64,000 nucleotides of DNA from Bacteroidota bacterium (GCA_018266055.1 JAFDYT010000002.1:468081-532080); one strand, 5' to 3'; shown: positions 51,849 to 61,106, counted from the first letter of the stretch. The notes: generated from the letters alone by a model not told the origin. Numbers and translations are program-made.

Positions 51849-52919
51849 CTAAACTCGCTGTGCGTATGCCGGCCGCACAATCCAGCTTGCTTTGTTGGGC
51901 TTACGGAAAACAATCCACCAGAAAAAGAAAAGTGCCACTAGCACAATGATGGTCACGATCGACCAATAGGGAATAACGTGACTAAGATCGACCAGCAATC
52001 CGTCGCCGGTGAATTTGCCGAAGCCAAACAACGCCGGAATGCGATACCAGTAATAACATGACACTGCTGAAGCCGCAAACACGCCCGCTATAGTACGAAG
52101 GTATTTGTCGTCGAATAAAAGCGTAACTACGCCGTAGCAAATGATCGTGCCCGCCATGCACAACAGGGGCATTGTGTAAATATCGGCAAGCGACTCCCAG
52201 GATAATCCTCTCACTTGGTCCGGCACATGAAACCAGCCCCAGATAAATCCGGGGAGGCCGCCGACAATCAGCATGGCCGAGATCCGGTGATAAACGGTTT
52301 TGTGATACGACAGCGGGCTTAGGTTTGCGGTAGAGTCAGGGCACGGCGAAACGCATTTTTGACACTGCTGGCAATGGGCGTTGGGTAAGGCAAACATCAC
52401 GTTGCTGCCGTATAATTTTTCCACCGGATGCACGGGGCACAGCGAAGAGCACCAGGCGCTTTTCCACTCATAAAAAAAACCCATTGTTACCGCTACGGTA
52501 GCCACGCCAAATAACAGATATGCAGTGGCGTGACCACTTACGTTAAAGATGAAATGCCTGAGTGGCACAATGGCATAAAGGCATATAACAGAAACAAGGC
52601 TGAGTATGCCCTGCAATTCGGAGCTCATGATCTTCCGTTGCGATAGTCCGAGTTTACGTGGCAAAAGGGCCGTCGTGGCCAGCGGGCAAACATTGCGCCA
52701 CACGCCCACCGCTACCACAATCAACGCTGGAGCCACTGGTATCAAAATATCCCAAAACAGTGTAATGCCAAGAGTAGGGAAAAAAATCAGACTGAGAAAA
52801 ATTGCAGCGCCGACAAACCAGACTAGTGTTTGAACAATTTTCCAGATTAGTTTAGACCGTGAAGATAGTTGGCTTCCTGACTTAAAACGCGCTGTTCCCG
52901 TAGACATACCCTGACTCAT
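51849..52919 (-). CDS. Membrane 4Fe-4S protein (NosR/NapH-like, putative electron transfer)
   Basis: The 356-residue protein has about seven hydrophobic helices. The Fe-S cysteines are in C-S-S-L-C-P-V-H-P-V and C-Q-Q-C-Q-K-C-V-S-P-C-P, with another V-C-P-L motif near the N-terminus. This pattern is known from the membrane ferredoxin subunits NapH/NosR/CcoG. No nos, nap or cco genes adjoin. An Fnr-like inverted repeat lies 43 bases before the start, fitting control by oxygen or redox state. Partner enzyme unknown. Confidence 0.88.
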   Translation of the reverse strand: MSQGMSTGTARFKSGSQLSSRSKLIWKIVQTLVWFVGAAIFLSLIFFPTLGITLFWDILIPVAPALIVVAVGVWRNVCPLATTALLPRKLGLSQRKIMSSELQGILSLVSVICLYAIVPLRHFIFNVSGHATAYLLFGVATVAVTMGFFYEWKSAWCSSLCPVHPVEKLYGSNVMFALPNAHCQQCQKCVSPCPDSTANLSPLSYHKTVYHRISAMLIVGGLPGFIWGWFHVPDQVRGLSWESLADIYTMPLLCMAGTIICYGVVTLLFDDKYLRTIAGVFAASAVSCYYWYRIPALFGFGKFTGDGLLVDLSHVIPYWSIVTIIVLVALFFFWWIVFRKPNKASWIVRPAYAQRV

Positions 52920-52961
52920 TTCTGAAACAACTCAAGCTAGGCTGATTCAGCGTTTTATACT

Positions 52962-52991
52962 ATGATAAAAATCATCAAAATAAATTTTGAT
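52962..52991 (-). promoter_or_regulatory. Fnr/Crp-type inverted repeats before the Fe-S protein gene
   Basis: ATGAT-AAAA-ATCAT (52962-52975) carries the TGAT-N4-ATCA core of Fnr-type sites. ATCAAAAT-AA-ATTTTGAT (52974-52991) overlaps it as a second perfect inverted repeat. The first is centred 49 bases before the start codon. If the transcript starts close to the ATG this is roughly the activator position of -41.5. Confidence 0.55.
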
Positions 52992-53032
52992 ACTTCTTAG
53001 AGAACGAAAGATTTCTCTGGCATTCTAAAGTC

Positions 53033-53064
53033 AAAAAAAACGCCGGTTAGTTTAATAACCGGCG
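53033..53064 (-). terminator. Rho-independent terminator of xylBA
   Basis: CGCCGGTTA (53041-53049) and TAACCGGCG (53056-53064) form a perfect 9-base stem with a 6-base loop. On the minus strand it is followed by eight T (53040-53033). It ends the xylBA transcript. Confidence 0.93.
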
Positions 53065-53086
53065 CTCGTGCGAAACCAAAATTTTA

Positions 53087-54415
53087 TTAAACGAATCGGG
53101 AAATCAGGTTTTCAAAATACTCCTGCTGGCCGCTGATCTGCTCAGGCTCGCCCTTCTTCAACGCCAGTTGCTGCAAATCTTTGAGCGACAGTTTGCCTTG
53201 CTCAAACTGCTTGCCTTTTCCGTTATCAAACGAAGCGTATCGGTTTTTCAATAGTTGATTGTAAGTGCCATCTTCCAGGATTGCGTTGGCCGCAAGCAAC
53301 GCCCGTGCGAACGAATCCATACCGCCAATGTGCGCGTGGAAAATATCGGCCAGGTCGGTGGAGTTACGACGTGTCTTCGCATCAAAATTTATTCCGCCGG
53401 TTTTGAATCCGCCAGCCTTCAAGATCACTAGCATGGCTTCTGTAAGTTCGTAAACGTTATTTGGAAACTGGTCGGTATCCCATCCATTTTGATAGTCGCC
53501 GCGGTTGGCATCCATGCTCCCCATCAAGCCATTGTCAGCAGCCACTTGCAACTCATGTTGAAAAGTATGCTGCGCCAACGTGGCATGATTCACTTCGATG
53601 TTTAATTTAAAGTCGTCCATGAGGTTATGCTCACGCAAAAAAGAAATCACTGTAGCAGCATCGTAGTCATACTGATGTTTCGTGGGCTCCATAGGTTTGG
53701 GTTCGATCAGGAACGTTCCTTTGAATCCATTTCTTCTTCCGTAGTCGCGGGCCGCGTGAAGAAATTTAGCCATGTGCTCTTGCTCGCGTTTCATGTTGGT
53801 GTTGAGTAGCGAAAGGTAGCCCTCGCGACCGCCCCAGAAAACATAGTTAGATCCGCCAAGAGCAACAGTAGCATCAATGGCATTTTTTACCTGAGTCGCG
53901 GCGTAGCAAACTACGTCGAAGTTAGGGTTGGTGGCGGCGCCATTCATGTAGCGCGGATTTGAAAAAAGATTAGCTGTTCCCCAAAGCAACTTCACGCCCG
54001 ACTCTTTTTGCTTTTGCTCCGCGTAGTTCACCATCGTAAATAATCGCTTTTCCGATTCTTTCAACGTCGCGCCTTCTTCTACAATGTCAAAGTCGTGAAA
54101 GCAATAAAAAGGAATTCCGATTTTGGTGATGAACTCAAATGCTGCATCCATTTTGTCGTGAGCGCGCTGCATCGGATCGGTTGCTTTCAGCCAAGGAAAC
54201 ATTTTGGTAGGTGCGCCAAACGGATCGCCGCCGTTGCCGCAGAAGGTGTGCCAGTACGCCACTGCAAAACGCAAGTGTTGTTCCATGGTCTTCTTGCCTA
54301 CTTTGCGGTTGGCGTCGTAGTATTTAAAAGCAAGCGGATTGTCAGAATCCTTGCCTTCATAGCGTATCTTTTTAATTCCCTTGAAAAAGGTTTGACTACC
54401 GGTAGTTACTTTCAT
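53087..54415 (-). CDS. xylA: Xylose isomerase
   Basis: XylA interconverts D-xylose and D-xylulose. The 442-residue TIM barrel has F-C-F-H-D-F-D (catalytic His-Asp pair), [11 protein letters not shown] (metal and ring-opening residues), the N-V-E-A-N-H-A-like block (N-I-E-V-N-H-A-T-L) and M-D-A-N-R-G-D. The start M-K-V-T-T-G and length suit the class II enzymes. It follows xylB by 11 bases on the same strand. No xylose transporter or XylR lies in the window. Confidence 0.97.
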   Translation of the reverse strand: MKVTTGSQTFFKGIKKIRYEGKDSDNPLAFKYYDANRKVGKKTMEQHLRFAVAYWHTFCGNGGDPFGAPTKMFPWLKATDPMQRAHDKMDAAFEFITKIGIPFYCFHDFDIVEEGATLKESEKRLFTMVNYAEQKQKESGVKLLWGTANLFSNPRYMNGAATNPNFDVVCYAATQVKNAIDATVALGGSNYVFWGGREGYLSLLNTNMKREQEHMAKFLHAARDYGRRNGFKGTFLIEPKPMEPTKHQYDYDAATVISFLREHNLMDDFKLNIEVNHATLAQHTFQHELQVAADNGLMGSMDANRGDYQNGWDTDQFPNNVYELTEAMLVILKAGGFKTGGINFDAKTRRNSTDLADIFHAHIGGMDSFARALLAANAILEDGTYNQLLKNRYASFDNGKGKQFEQGKLSLKDLQQLALKKGEPEQISGQQEYFENLISRFV

Positions 54416-54426
54416 ATCACTGGAGT

Positions 54427-55917
54427 TTAAATCAGGTTAAGTTCGTGCAATTTATTTTTCCATCGAATGTACGCTTCCTTATACAATTCTGCTTTTTCTT
54501 TTACAGGAATAATTTCGCTGCGTTTATTGAGGCCGGCCAACGCCTGAGGAATTGAGTCGTAGATTCCTGCACCAACGCCGGCACCAAGCGCTGCGCCAAT
54601 CGCTCCATTGGTATCGTACAATTCCAGTTTCACATTCATTGTGTTCACAAATGCTTCGCGAAACACTGGGCTAAGAAATAAATTACCATCGCCAGCCTTT
54701 ATTGTTTGCGTACTCACCCCCATCGCCGACAAAATTTCAAATCCGTAGTTGAATGCAAAGGCAATTCCTTCCTGCGCCGCACGAAATAGGTGCGCCTGCG
54801 AATGTCGGTTGAAATCCAGACCGAGCATAGATGCCTGGCTGATCTTGTTTTCCAGAATCCGCTCGGCGCCATTACCGAAAGGGATGAACGACAATCCATC
54901 AGAGCCTACTTTCACTGACGCTGCAAGCGCGTTCATATTTTCATACGAAGAGCTGCTTACATTTTTCCGCAGCCAGCTATTCAAAATACCCGTACCGTTT
55001 ACACAAAGTAAAACCCCATTTCGTTTTTGGTCTTTGCGATCATTCACATGCAAAAAAGTGTTGACGCGAGATTTCGGGTCAAAGACATCGCGATCGGTTA
55101 CTGAATACACCACGCCTGACGTTCCGCCGTTGGCAGCCGCTTCACCTGGATTTACTACTCCCAACGCAAGTGCATTGTTTGGCTGATCGCCGGCTCTATA
55201 ACTTACCACCGTCTCGGTAGATAAGCCGAGTTCCTCTGCAATCTTGTTGGTTAATTTTCCTTGTGGAGAAAATACTTCGGCTTGTTCGCAAAGCAAACTG
55301 GTATCGAAGCCAAAATAATCTGTGAGTTTTTTTGAAACTGACTGTGCAGGGAAATCCCAAAAAATTCCTTCTGACAATCCGGTGCTTGTAGTTAGCGCGT
55401 TACCTGTCAGCTTCATTGCGATGTAATCGCCGGGCAGCATAATTTTATAAATCCTTTTGTAAATCTCTGGCTCGTGTTGCTGCACCCATTTAAGTTTTGA
55501 CGCCGTGAAATTTCCAGGCGAATTCAAAAAGTGAGGCAGACAATATTCGCCACCCAAATCGCGAAAAGCCTTGTTCCCGATTTCGACGGCACGGCTATCG
55601 CACCAAATGATAGAAGAGCGAAGAGATTTCAACTCTTTATCGATAAGCACAAGCCCATGCATCTGATAGCCGATGCCTATGGCTCGCACTCTTTTTGGGT
55701 CAACATTTTGCAAACATTTTTTAATACAAAGCTGCGTGTGATGCCACCACAGTTCGGGGTCTTGTTCTGCCCAACCCGTGTGCGGCGCTTCGATGGCCAT
55801 CTCCACGTCGGGAGACTGTGCATGGGCCACCGGCCGGCCGGAAGTCACATCAACCAATGCCGCCTTCACTGAAGAACTGCCAATGTCAAGGCCTAAAAGG
55901 TAATCTTGGTTCATCAT
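54427..55917 (-). CDS. xylB: Xylulokinase
   Basis: XylB phosphorylates D-xylulose for the pentose phosphate pathway. The 496-residue FGGY kinase has [10 protein letters not shown] at the N-terminus, the sugar-site blocks Y-Q-M-H-G-L-V, W-C-D-S-R-A and the C-terminal A-A-N-G-G-T-S-G and K-A-G-D-G-N motifs. It is upstream of xylA. The strong promoter (55940-55968) lies 23 bases before the ATG. Confidence 0.95.
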   Translation of the reverse strand: MMNQDYLLGLDIGSSSVKAALVDVTSGRPVAHAQSPDVEMAIEAPHTGWAEQDPELWWHHTQLCIKKCLQNVDPKRVRAIGIGYQMHGLVLIDKELKSLRSSIIWCDSRAVEIGNKAFRDLGGEYCLPHFLNSPGNFTASKLKWVQQHEPEIYKRIYKIMLPGDYIAMKLTGNALTTSTGLSEGIFWDFPAQSVSKKLTDYFGFDTSLLCEQAEVFSPQGKLTNKIAEELGLSTETVVSYRAGDQPNNALALGVVNPGEAAANGGTSGVVYSVTDRDVFDPKSRVNTFLHVNDRKDQKRNGVLLCVNGTGILNSWLRKNVSSSSYENMNALAASVKVGSDGLSFIPFGNGAERILENKISQASMLGLDFNRHSQAHLFRAAQEGIAFAFNYGFEILSAMGVSTQTIKAGDGNLFLSPVFREAFVNTMNVKLELYDTNGAIGAALGAGVGAGIYDSIPQALAGLNKRSEIIPVKEKAELYKEAYIRWKNKLHELNLI

Positions 55918-55939
55918 ACTCTGTAAGATAGCCGAAATT

Positions 55940-55968
55940 CAAAATTATCTCTACGTTTTTCATACAAA
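55940..55968 (-). promoter_or_regulatory. Promoter of xylBA
   Basis: On the minus strand TTTG (55968-55965), 17 bases, then TAATTTTG (55947-55940) match TTTG-N17-TAnnTTTG. The remaining 290-base gap to ahpC contains the two repeat elements listed separately and no other gene. Confidence 0.75.
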
Positions 55969-55970
55969 TA

Positions 55971-55992
55971 GTTTGTTAACCAAACAGGTTTG
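55971..55992. promoter_or_regulatory. Triple GTTTG/CAAAC half-sites upstream of xylBA
   Basis: GTTTG (55971-55975), CAAAC (55981-55985) and GTTTG (55988-55992) are alternating half-sites, giving an inverted repeat with a TTAAC spacer and a second with an AG spacer. They abut the -33 box of xylBA. This could be the operator of a sugar-responsive regulator. Confidence 0.5.
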
Positions 55993-56052
55993 TCTCGTTT
56001 GGCGAAAGAAAAATTTGTAGGATACTATTTTGCAAAATGATGGTGTGATGTT

Positions 56053-56076
56053 TTAGGAATAAAAATATTTTCCTAA
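56053..56076. promoter_or_regulatory. Inverted repeat upstream of ahpC
   Basis: TTAGGAA (56053-56059) and TTCCTAA (56070-56076) are perfect 7-base arms around an AT-rich 10-base spacer, 131 bases before ahpC. It does not match the PerR or OxyR consensus. It may serve either neighbour. Confidence 0.35.
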
Positions 56077-56207
56077 CGAAAATCATTTCACTCGTTTGCA
56101 CTTGAACGTAAATTCGAAATGAAATTTTTACTGCGAACAATCCATTTCACAGTGTGTTATCCGTAGTAAATTGCAAACCTATTTTTAAAACCTAACGTCA
56201 AATTAAA

Positions 56208-56765
56208 ATGAGCAAAGGATTATTATCGGTGGGACAACAGTTCCCCGAATTCAAAAAGAAAGCTGTAGTTTCCCTGGAGAAGGGAAAAGAGTTTTACGAT
56301 ATCTCATCGGAAGAACTGATCAATGAGGAAGGACGCTGGACGGTGATGTTCTGGTGGCCTAAGGATTTCACCTTTGTGTGCCCTACAGAAATTGCTGAAT
56401 TCAATAAAAACTTTGGAGAGTTTCGCGACCGCAATACACATTTGATCGGCGCTTCTACCGATTCAGAGTTTGTGCACCTTGCGTGGAGAAACAACCACGA
56501 AGATCTGAAAGGATTGAAGTTCCCCATGCTGGCCGATACTTCAAAGTCACTGGCAGAAGATCTTGGCATTTTAGAAGCGAACGAGAAGGTTGCCTATCGC
56601 GCTACTTTCATCATCGATCCGCAAGGTGTTGTTCGCTGGGTGTGCGTTAACGACTTGAGTGTGGGCCGCAATGTGAAAGAGGTTATCCGCGTGCTGGATG
56701 CGCTGCAAACCGACGAGCTGTGCCCATGCAATTGGGAAAAAGGAAAAGAGACGATTAAAGTGTAG
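56208..56765 (+). CDS. ahpC: Peroxiredoxin, AhpC type
   Basis: The 185-residue two-Cys-like peroxiredoxin has the peroxidatic block D-F-T-F-V-C-P-T-E-I and a C-terminal cysteine pair in E-L-C-P-C-N-W-E-K-G. It reduces hydrogen peroxide and organic peroxides. It is followed after one base by an AhpD-like partner, the arrangement of mycobacterial-type AhpC/AhpD, in which AhpD reduces AhpC. No AhpF is adjacent. Confidence 0.95.
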   Translation: MSKGLLSVGQQFPEFKKKAVVSLEKGKEFYDISSEELINEEGRWTVMFWWPKDFTFVCPTEIAEFNKNFGEFRDRNTHLIGASTDSEFVHLAWRNNHEDLKGLKFPMLADTSKSLAEDLGILEANEKVAYRATFIIDPQGVVRWVCVNDLSVGRNVKEVIRVLDALQTDELCPCNWEKGKETIKV

Positions 56766-56766
56766 T

Positions 56767-57357
56767 ATGGAGACGATGACTTACTCGGAATCTACTCAGG
56801 AATTTCTAACTCTTCTAAATACTCCCGCGGATTTTCAAACGGAAGCGTTGGATCTATTAGAAGCAGGCAAGTCGCGCTACCTTGCCGACCTTAAAATCAA
56901 TTTCAAAAACTCCTTTGAAAGCGAGCATCTTACTAAAAAGGAAGTTTCCCTTTTAGGTGTGGCGTTGGCATCGAACAATAACAACACGCCGCTGTTGAAA
57001 TTTTTTGAAGGCAATGCCAAACAGGAAGGCGCATCGGCCGAAGAGATTGCCGAAGCCATAGCATGTGCATCGCTGCTTAGCGCCAACAATGTGTTGTATC
57101 GCTTTCGCCATTTTGCCAAAAAGGAAAAGTACAATGAGATTCCGGCACGAATCAAAATGAACATTATGGGGCGGCCAGTAAACGGCAAAGAGTTTTTTGA
57201 GTTGATTAGTCTTGCTGTGAGTGCCGTCAATGGCTGCGAGCGTTGTGTGTCGTCGCACGAGGCTTCATTGATCGAGTTGGGCAGCAGAGAAGAGCGCGTG
57301 TTCGAAGCAGTTCGGCTTGCGGCGGTAATCACCAGCGCCTCAAAAATTATTTACTGA
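56767..57357 (+). CDS. AhpD-like carboxymuconolactone decarboxylase family protein
   Basis: From ATG 56767 (M-E-T-M-T-Y) the protein has 196 residues. The family's active site N-G-C-E-R-C-V-S-S-H-E (C-x-x-C-x-x-x-H) is visible near residue 158, with an upstream acidic helix. This is the disulfide reductase that regenerates AhpC. It starts one base after the ahpC stop. A frame reading into ahpC is open upstream (56698), but that would overlap unlikely sequence, so I reject it. Confidence 0.93.
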   Translation: METMTYSESTQEFLTLLNTPADFQTEALDLLEAGKSRYLADLKINFKNSFESEHLTKKEVSLLGVALASNNNNTPLLKFFEGNAKQEGASAEEIAEAIACASLLSANNVLYRFRHFAKKEKYNEIPARIKMNIMGRPVNGKEFFELISLAVSAVNGCERCVSSHEASLIELGSREERVFEAVRLAAVITSASKIIY

Positions 57358-57381
57358 GCTAGAACTTTTAATTTCATCGAA

Positions 57382-57417
57382 AAGGCTCTGGTCAGAAATG
57401 GTCAGAGCCTTTTTTTA
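57382..57417 (+). terminator. Rho-independent terminator of ahpC-ahpD
   Basis: AAGGCTCTG (57382-57390) pairs with CAGAGCCTT (57403-57411) over a 12-base loop, followed by a T-run. The ALDH stop codon on the other strand (57415-57417) lies at the end of this run. Confidence 0.88.
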
Positions 57418-58779
57418 TCCCCGTAAGTGATACGCCTTTGGTTTGGTAAAAGCACGCAAACCGGCATGCGACAGCGTTGCTCCAAATCCGGAATGGTTTC
57501 TTCCGCTCCACGGCACCGCCGCACTCACACGATCGCAGCAATTCCAGTAGCCGGTACCTGCGTTGATCTGTTGTAATATGTCTTCAGCGCGTTTTTGATT
57601 TTGAGAATAGACCGCCGCTGTAAGGCCGTATGCTGTATCCTTCATCAGCGCCATTGCCTCGGCGTCGTCTTTCACCTTCATAATGCCAATCACAGGACCA
57701 AACGATTCCTCACGCATTATTTCCATCGTATGATTTACATTCACCAGCACCGTCGGTTGAAAGAAATACCCTTTGCCGTCAACGGGTTTGCCTCCGGTTA
57801 AAATGTTAGCTCCCTTTTTCACGGCGTCGTCCACTTGCGCCTGCAATACATTGAGCTGATCTTTTCTGCTAAGTGGACCAAGATAAATTCCTGCCTCAGT
57901 AGGTTTTCCCTGTTTCCATGATTTTACTTCATTTACAAACTCGTCAACGTAGGCGTCGTAAATTTTTTCGTGAACATAAATGCGCTCCACGGCGCAGCAA
58001 CTTTGTCCGTTGTTGTAAAAGGCGCCGTCGGCAGTGCCTGCTGCTACCGATTTTATATCGGCTACATCGTCCGCTACATACAACGGGTCTTTGCCGCCCA
58101 GCTCACACTGACACGGCACCATCTTCGCAGCTACCCTTTCGTAGATGTACTTGCCGGTCTTATACGATCCGGTAAAGAAGTATCCATCAAAAGAAGTATT
58201 GAGCAATAGTTCGCCGACCTCGCGGGCGCCGATAGCCACATGAAAAACGGAAGCGGGAACTCCGGCTTCTTTCAACAGCTTTTCGATTTCAAGACCAGTG
58301 AGTGACGAAAATTCCGAAGGCTTATACATCACTGCGTTGCCGGCAAGCAAAGCAGGCACAAACACATTCACACCTACAAGGTAAGGGTAGTTCCACGCCG
58401 AAATATTGGCCACCACCCCGAGTGGTTCATACGCAATTCTCTCCGTCAGCCCGGGTTGTTCAACCATCGTCTCGTCAGAGAGATATTTTGCGGCGTTGCA
58501 TGTAAGCCACTCAATTCGCGCACACGCTCCGTTGATTTCGTTGCGCGATTGCTGCAAGGGTTTGCCTACTTCAGAAGTAAGAACGGCTGCGAGCGGTTCG
58601 ATATTCGCTTTTAAAAGCGCTGCAAATTTTTGCAAAACTTCGATCCGGTTTGTCAAGGGAGTTTTGGCCCACGATGGCTGAGCCGCCTTCAGCTCTAAAA
58701 ATTTCTTACCAATTGAGGTCGCGTTGTCCTCGGCAATATCGTTGATGATTTCCTCGGTGGCTGGGTTAATGATTTTCAT
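57415..58779 (-). CDS. NAD(P)-dependent aldehyde dehydrogenase
   Basis: The protein has 454 residues from ATG 58779. Its Rossmann motif is F-F-T-G-S-Y-K-T-G. The general-base Glu is in C-E-L-G-G-K-D-P and the nucleophile in G-Q-S-C-C-A-V-E-R. It resembles the succinate-semialdehyde/gamma-glutamyl-aldehyde type. In the operon ADH, GATase1 hydrolase, ALDH it is the last gene. It could oxidise the aldehyde made by the neighbouring dehydrogenase to a carboxylate. The substrate is inferred from context. Confidence 0.92.
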   Translation of the reverse strand: MKIINPATEEIINDIAEDNATSIGKKFLELKAAQPSWAKTPLTNRIEVLQKFAALLKANIEPLAAVLTSEVGKPLQQSRNEINGACARIEWLTCNAAKYLSDETMVEQPGLTERIAYEPLGVVANISAWNYPYLVGVNVFVPALLAGNAVMYKPSEFSSLTGLEIEKLLKEAGVPASVFHVAIGAREVGELLLNTSFDGYFFTGSYKTGKYIYERVAAKMVPCQCELGGKDPLYVADDVADIKSVAAGTADGAFYNNGQSCCAVERIYVHEKIYDAYVDEFVNEVKSWKQGKPTEAGIYLGPLSRKDQLNVLQAQVDDAVKKGANILTGGKPVDGKGYFFQPTVLVNVNHTMEIMREESFGPVIGIMKVKDDAEAMALMKDTAYGLTAAVYSQNQKRAEDILQQINAGTGYWNCCDRVSAAVPWSGRNHSGFGATLSHAGLRAFTKPKAYHLRG

Positions 58780-58807
58780 GAACAAAAGTTGATATAGTGA
58801 ACAACAC

Positions 58808-59506
58808 TCACGAGAGCTTGGCGCAATGCTCGAGAAAGCGTTGTTTGATATTTTTTACCAATGGGCTTTGTTGATCCAGCATTCGTTCGGGATGCCATTG
58901 CACTAACAAAAGGAACGCACCGCTACCTGGTTTTTTTCTTTCAATGGCCTCCACAACACCATCCGGCGAAACTGCACTTGTTACCAAACCATTCCCAATC
59001 CGGTCGGCGCTCTGGTGGTGAGCGCTGTTAATTTCTCCCTGGTCAAGCGTAGTGATTTCTCCGAGCAAACTACTTTTATCGATCAACGCCTGGTGGTATT
59101 TATCTTTTCCTTCACGGAATTTTGAGTGACTGAATTTTCCAAAGGTCGGCAGATCAGGGATAAGAGTTCCTCCAAAAAAAACATTGGCTATTTGAAGACC
59201 ACGGCATATTCCCAGCAACGGCAAATTATTTTTTTGCGAATACTCCGTCACCAGCAACTCAAACTCGTCGCGCTGCTGATCCATGTCGTCATCGCAATAA
59301 GGCACAAGTTCGGGGCGATTATAAAATTGCGGGTGCACATCTTCACCACCGGTAAGCAAAATGCCATCGCATTTTTTTATGTCTTCAAAATTGGGAAGGT
59401 GATAGCCCAGGCGAACCACCTCCACGTTTGGTTCAGCCAGCATCCACTTTTCATAGTTGGGATACTTCTCGCAATCCGTAATGCCGATAGTTACTTTACG
59501 ACTCAC
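58808..59506 (-). CDS. Class I glutamine amidotransferase-like gamma-glutamyl hydrolase (PuuD-like)
   Basis: The 232-residue peptidase C26 protein has the nucleophile block L-G-I-C-R-G-L-Q and the His-Glu pair V-Q-W-H-P-E. It also carries I-L-L-T-G-G-E-D-V-H-P, typical of PuuD-type gamma-glutamyl-gamma-aminobutyrate hydrolases. These free the amino acid from its gamma-glutamyl carrier. Its ATG overlaps the ADH stop (ATGA). The absence of a synthase partner supports hydrolysis rather than amidotransfer. Confidence 0.9.
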   Translation of the reverse strand: MSRKVTIGITDCEKYPNYEKWMLAEPNVEVVRLGYHLPNFEDIKKCDGILLTGGEDVHPQFYNRPELVPYCDDDMDQQRDEFELLVTEYSQKNNLPLLGICRGLQIANVFFGGTLIPDLPTFGKFSHSKFREGKDKYHQALIDKSSLLGEITTLDQGEINSAHHQSADRIGNGLVTSAVSPDGVVEAIERKKPGSGAFLLLVQWHPERMLDQQSPLVKNIKQRFLEHCAKLS

Positions 59507-60651
59507 AACGCTTTCAAATAAAGTTGTTTGAAGTCCTCGCGCGACACAGGCTTTGGATTATTCGGATGCGCAAAATCGGCAATCGCCAGGTCAGCTAGTG
59601 TTTCGATATGCTCTTGCTTCACGCCGATATCGCGAAGCTTATGCGGTATGTTTACTTTCGAATTCAAGTCAAACAAATACCTCACTACCGCTTCACCGTT
59701 TTCTTCTTTCAATTCCAGAGTGCGGGCTATTCGCTTGAATTTATCTTCAAAACCTTTGATGTTAAACTCCATCCCGTAAGGAATGTTCACCGCGTTAGCC
59801 AGGCCATGATGCGTATCGAGCAGCGACGACAGCGGGTGCGCTAGTGAATGCACCACGCCCAATCCTTTTTGAAAAGCGACAGCACCCATCAGCGAGGCAA
59901 TCAGCATTTTACTTCGCGACTCAAGGTCAGGTTTGTTCACTGCCTTTTCAAGCGATTGGTGAATCAGCGAAATTCCTTCCAGCGCAATACCCTCGCACAT
60001 GGGGTGCGGCATTTTTGCTACATACGCTTCCATATTGTGCGTGAGTGCATCCATGCCGGTGGCTGCCGTGATGAATGCAGGAAGCTCCATCGTGAGCATC
60101 GGATCTGCAAACACAATTTTCGCCAGCAGCTTAGGTGAGAATAATATTTTCTTCTGATGGGTTTCATCATCAGCAATGATAGCGCTGCGTCCCACTTCAC
60201 TTCCTGTGCCAGCCGTAGTCGGGATCGTGATGAAGTGCGGAACCTCGTTGGTGACGTACACATCGCCGCCAATCAAGTCATCGTATTTGAAAAGATCCTC
60301 GCGATGGTTTACGCGCAATACAATGGCGCGGGCCACATCAATCGCAGCACCGCCGCCAATTCCGACGATGGAATCCCTATTCGTTTGGTCGAATGCATCT
60401 GTGCCTTTGTACACATCCGACTTCACCGGGTTTTTATGAATATTGTGAAATACTTCTACCGACAAATTTTTCTTTTGAAGATCCGCTACGATCGCTTTGA
60501 AAAAGCCGAGCTGAGCCACCGTCGGATCGGTTACAATCAGCGGGCGCGACAGTTTATTTTTAATAAGGTAATCCCCCAGTTCACTGACGGCGCCAGCGCC
60601 AAAGCGAATCGTGGTGGGAAAATTGTATTGATAAATTTTATCGAAAGTCAT
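59503..60651 (-). CDS. Iron-containing alcohol dehydrogenase
   Basis: The 382-residue type III ADH has the nucleotide motif G-I-G-G-G-A-A-I-D and T-T-A-G-T-G-S-E. The metal-binding blocks are M-D-A-L-T-H (Asp), H-S-L-A-H-P-L (His) and D-T-H-H-G-L-A-N-A (His). The family oxidises or reduces short alcohols with iron or zinc. As the first gene of the operon it could oxidise an alcohol group of a gamma-glutamylated amino alcohol. No close substrate match is claimed. Confidence 0.93.
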   Translation of the reverse strand: MTFDKIYQYNFPTTIRFGAGAVSELGDYLIKNKLSRPLIVTDPTVAQLGFFKAIVADLQKKNLSVEVFHNIHKNPVKSDVYKGTDAFDQTNRDSIVGIGGGAAIDVARAIVLRVNHREDLFKYDDLIGGDVYVTNEVPHFITIPTTAGTGSEVGRSAIIADDETHQKKILFSPKLLAKIVFADPMLTMELPAFITAATGMDALTHNMEAYVAKMPHPMCEGIALEGISLIHQSLEKAVNKPDLESRSKMLIASLMGAVAFQKGLGVVHSLAHPLSSLLDTHHGLANAVNIPYGMEFNIKGFEDKFKRIARTLELKEENGEAVVRYLFDLNSKVNIPHKLRDIGVKQEHIETLADLAIADFAHPNNPKPVSREDFKQLYLKAL

Positions 60652-60717
60652 AAAACAAAAATAGCTAATTCTTTTAAGGGAATCAGCTACTTTGAATTAC
60701 GTAATCGTTAAGGGTGA

Positions 60718-61041
60718 TCAGGCTTCGCCCATCGTTCCTCCAAAGTTCATCGGGAACGTCGGCACATCGTTGGTCTGTTTTATCGGGCCAAAGTTGGCTT
60801 CGTACTTGCTGATATTGTCTTTAAGTGCGGCAAGCAATCGCTTGGCATGTTCAGGCGTAATCACAATGCGCGATTTTACTTTTGCTTTGGGCACGCCGGG
60901 CATCAGACGAATGAAGTCGATCACAAATTCACTGTTGGAATGCGCAATCATTGCCAGGTTGCTGTAAACACCTTCGGCAATCTCTTCCGAGAGCTCAATG
61001 TTGATTTGATTTTGCGCCGGATTTTCTTTTTGCTCTGCCAT
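60718..61041 (-). CDS. DUF3467 protein
   Basis: The 107-residue protein shows the DUF3467 pattern: Y-S-N-L-A-M-I-A-H-S-N-S-E-F-V-I-D-F, then L-M-P-G-V-P-K-A-K-V-K-S-R-I-V-I-T-P-E-H-A-K-R-L. It is commonly found just downstream of rpoC in Bacteroidota, as here. Function unknown. It follows the rpoC terminator, so it probably has its own promoter or depends on read-through. Confidence 0.93.
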   Translation of the reverse strand: MAEQKENPAQNQINIELSEEIAEGVYSNLAMIAHSNSEFVIDFIRLMPGVPKAKVKSRIVITPEHAKRLLAALKDNISKYEANFGPIKQTNDVPTFPMNFGGTMGEA

Positions 61042-61063
61042 GAGATTAAAATTTTAATTTGAT

Positions 61064-61106
61064 TTAAAAACAAATTAGCCAATGAGGTTAATCCCATTGG
61101 CTAATT
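61064..61106 (-). terminator. Rho-independent terminator of rpoC
   Basis: AATTAGCCAATG (61073-61084) and CATTGGCTAATT (61095-61106) form a perfect 12-base stem with a 10-base loop. A T-rich tract follows on the minus strand (TTGTTTTTAAATC). It lies 23 bases after the rpoC stop. Confidence 0.85.

Noticed and set aside
51849-52919. Part of a nitrous-oxide or nitrate reduction cluster
   Set aside because: No nosZ, napA or related genes are visible nearby; only the membrane ferredoxin pattern supports it.
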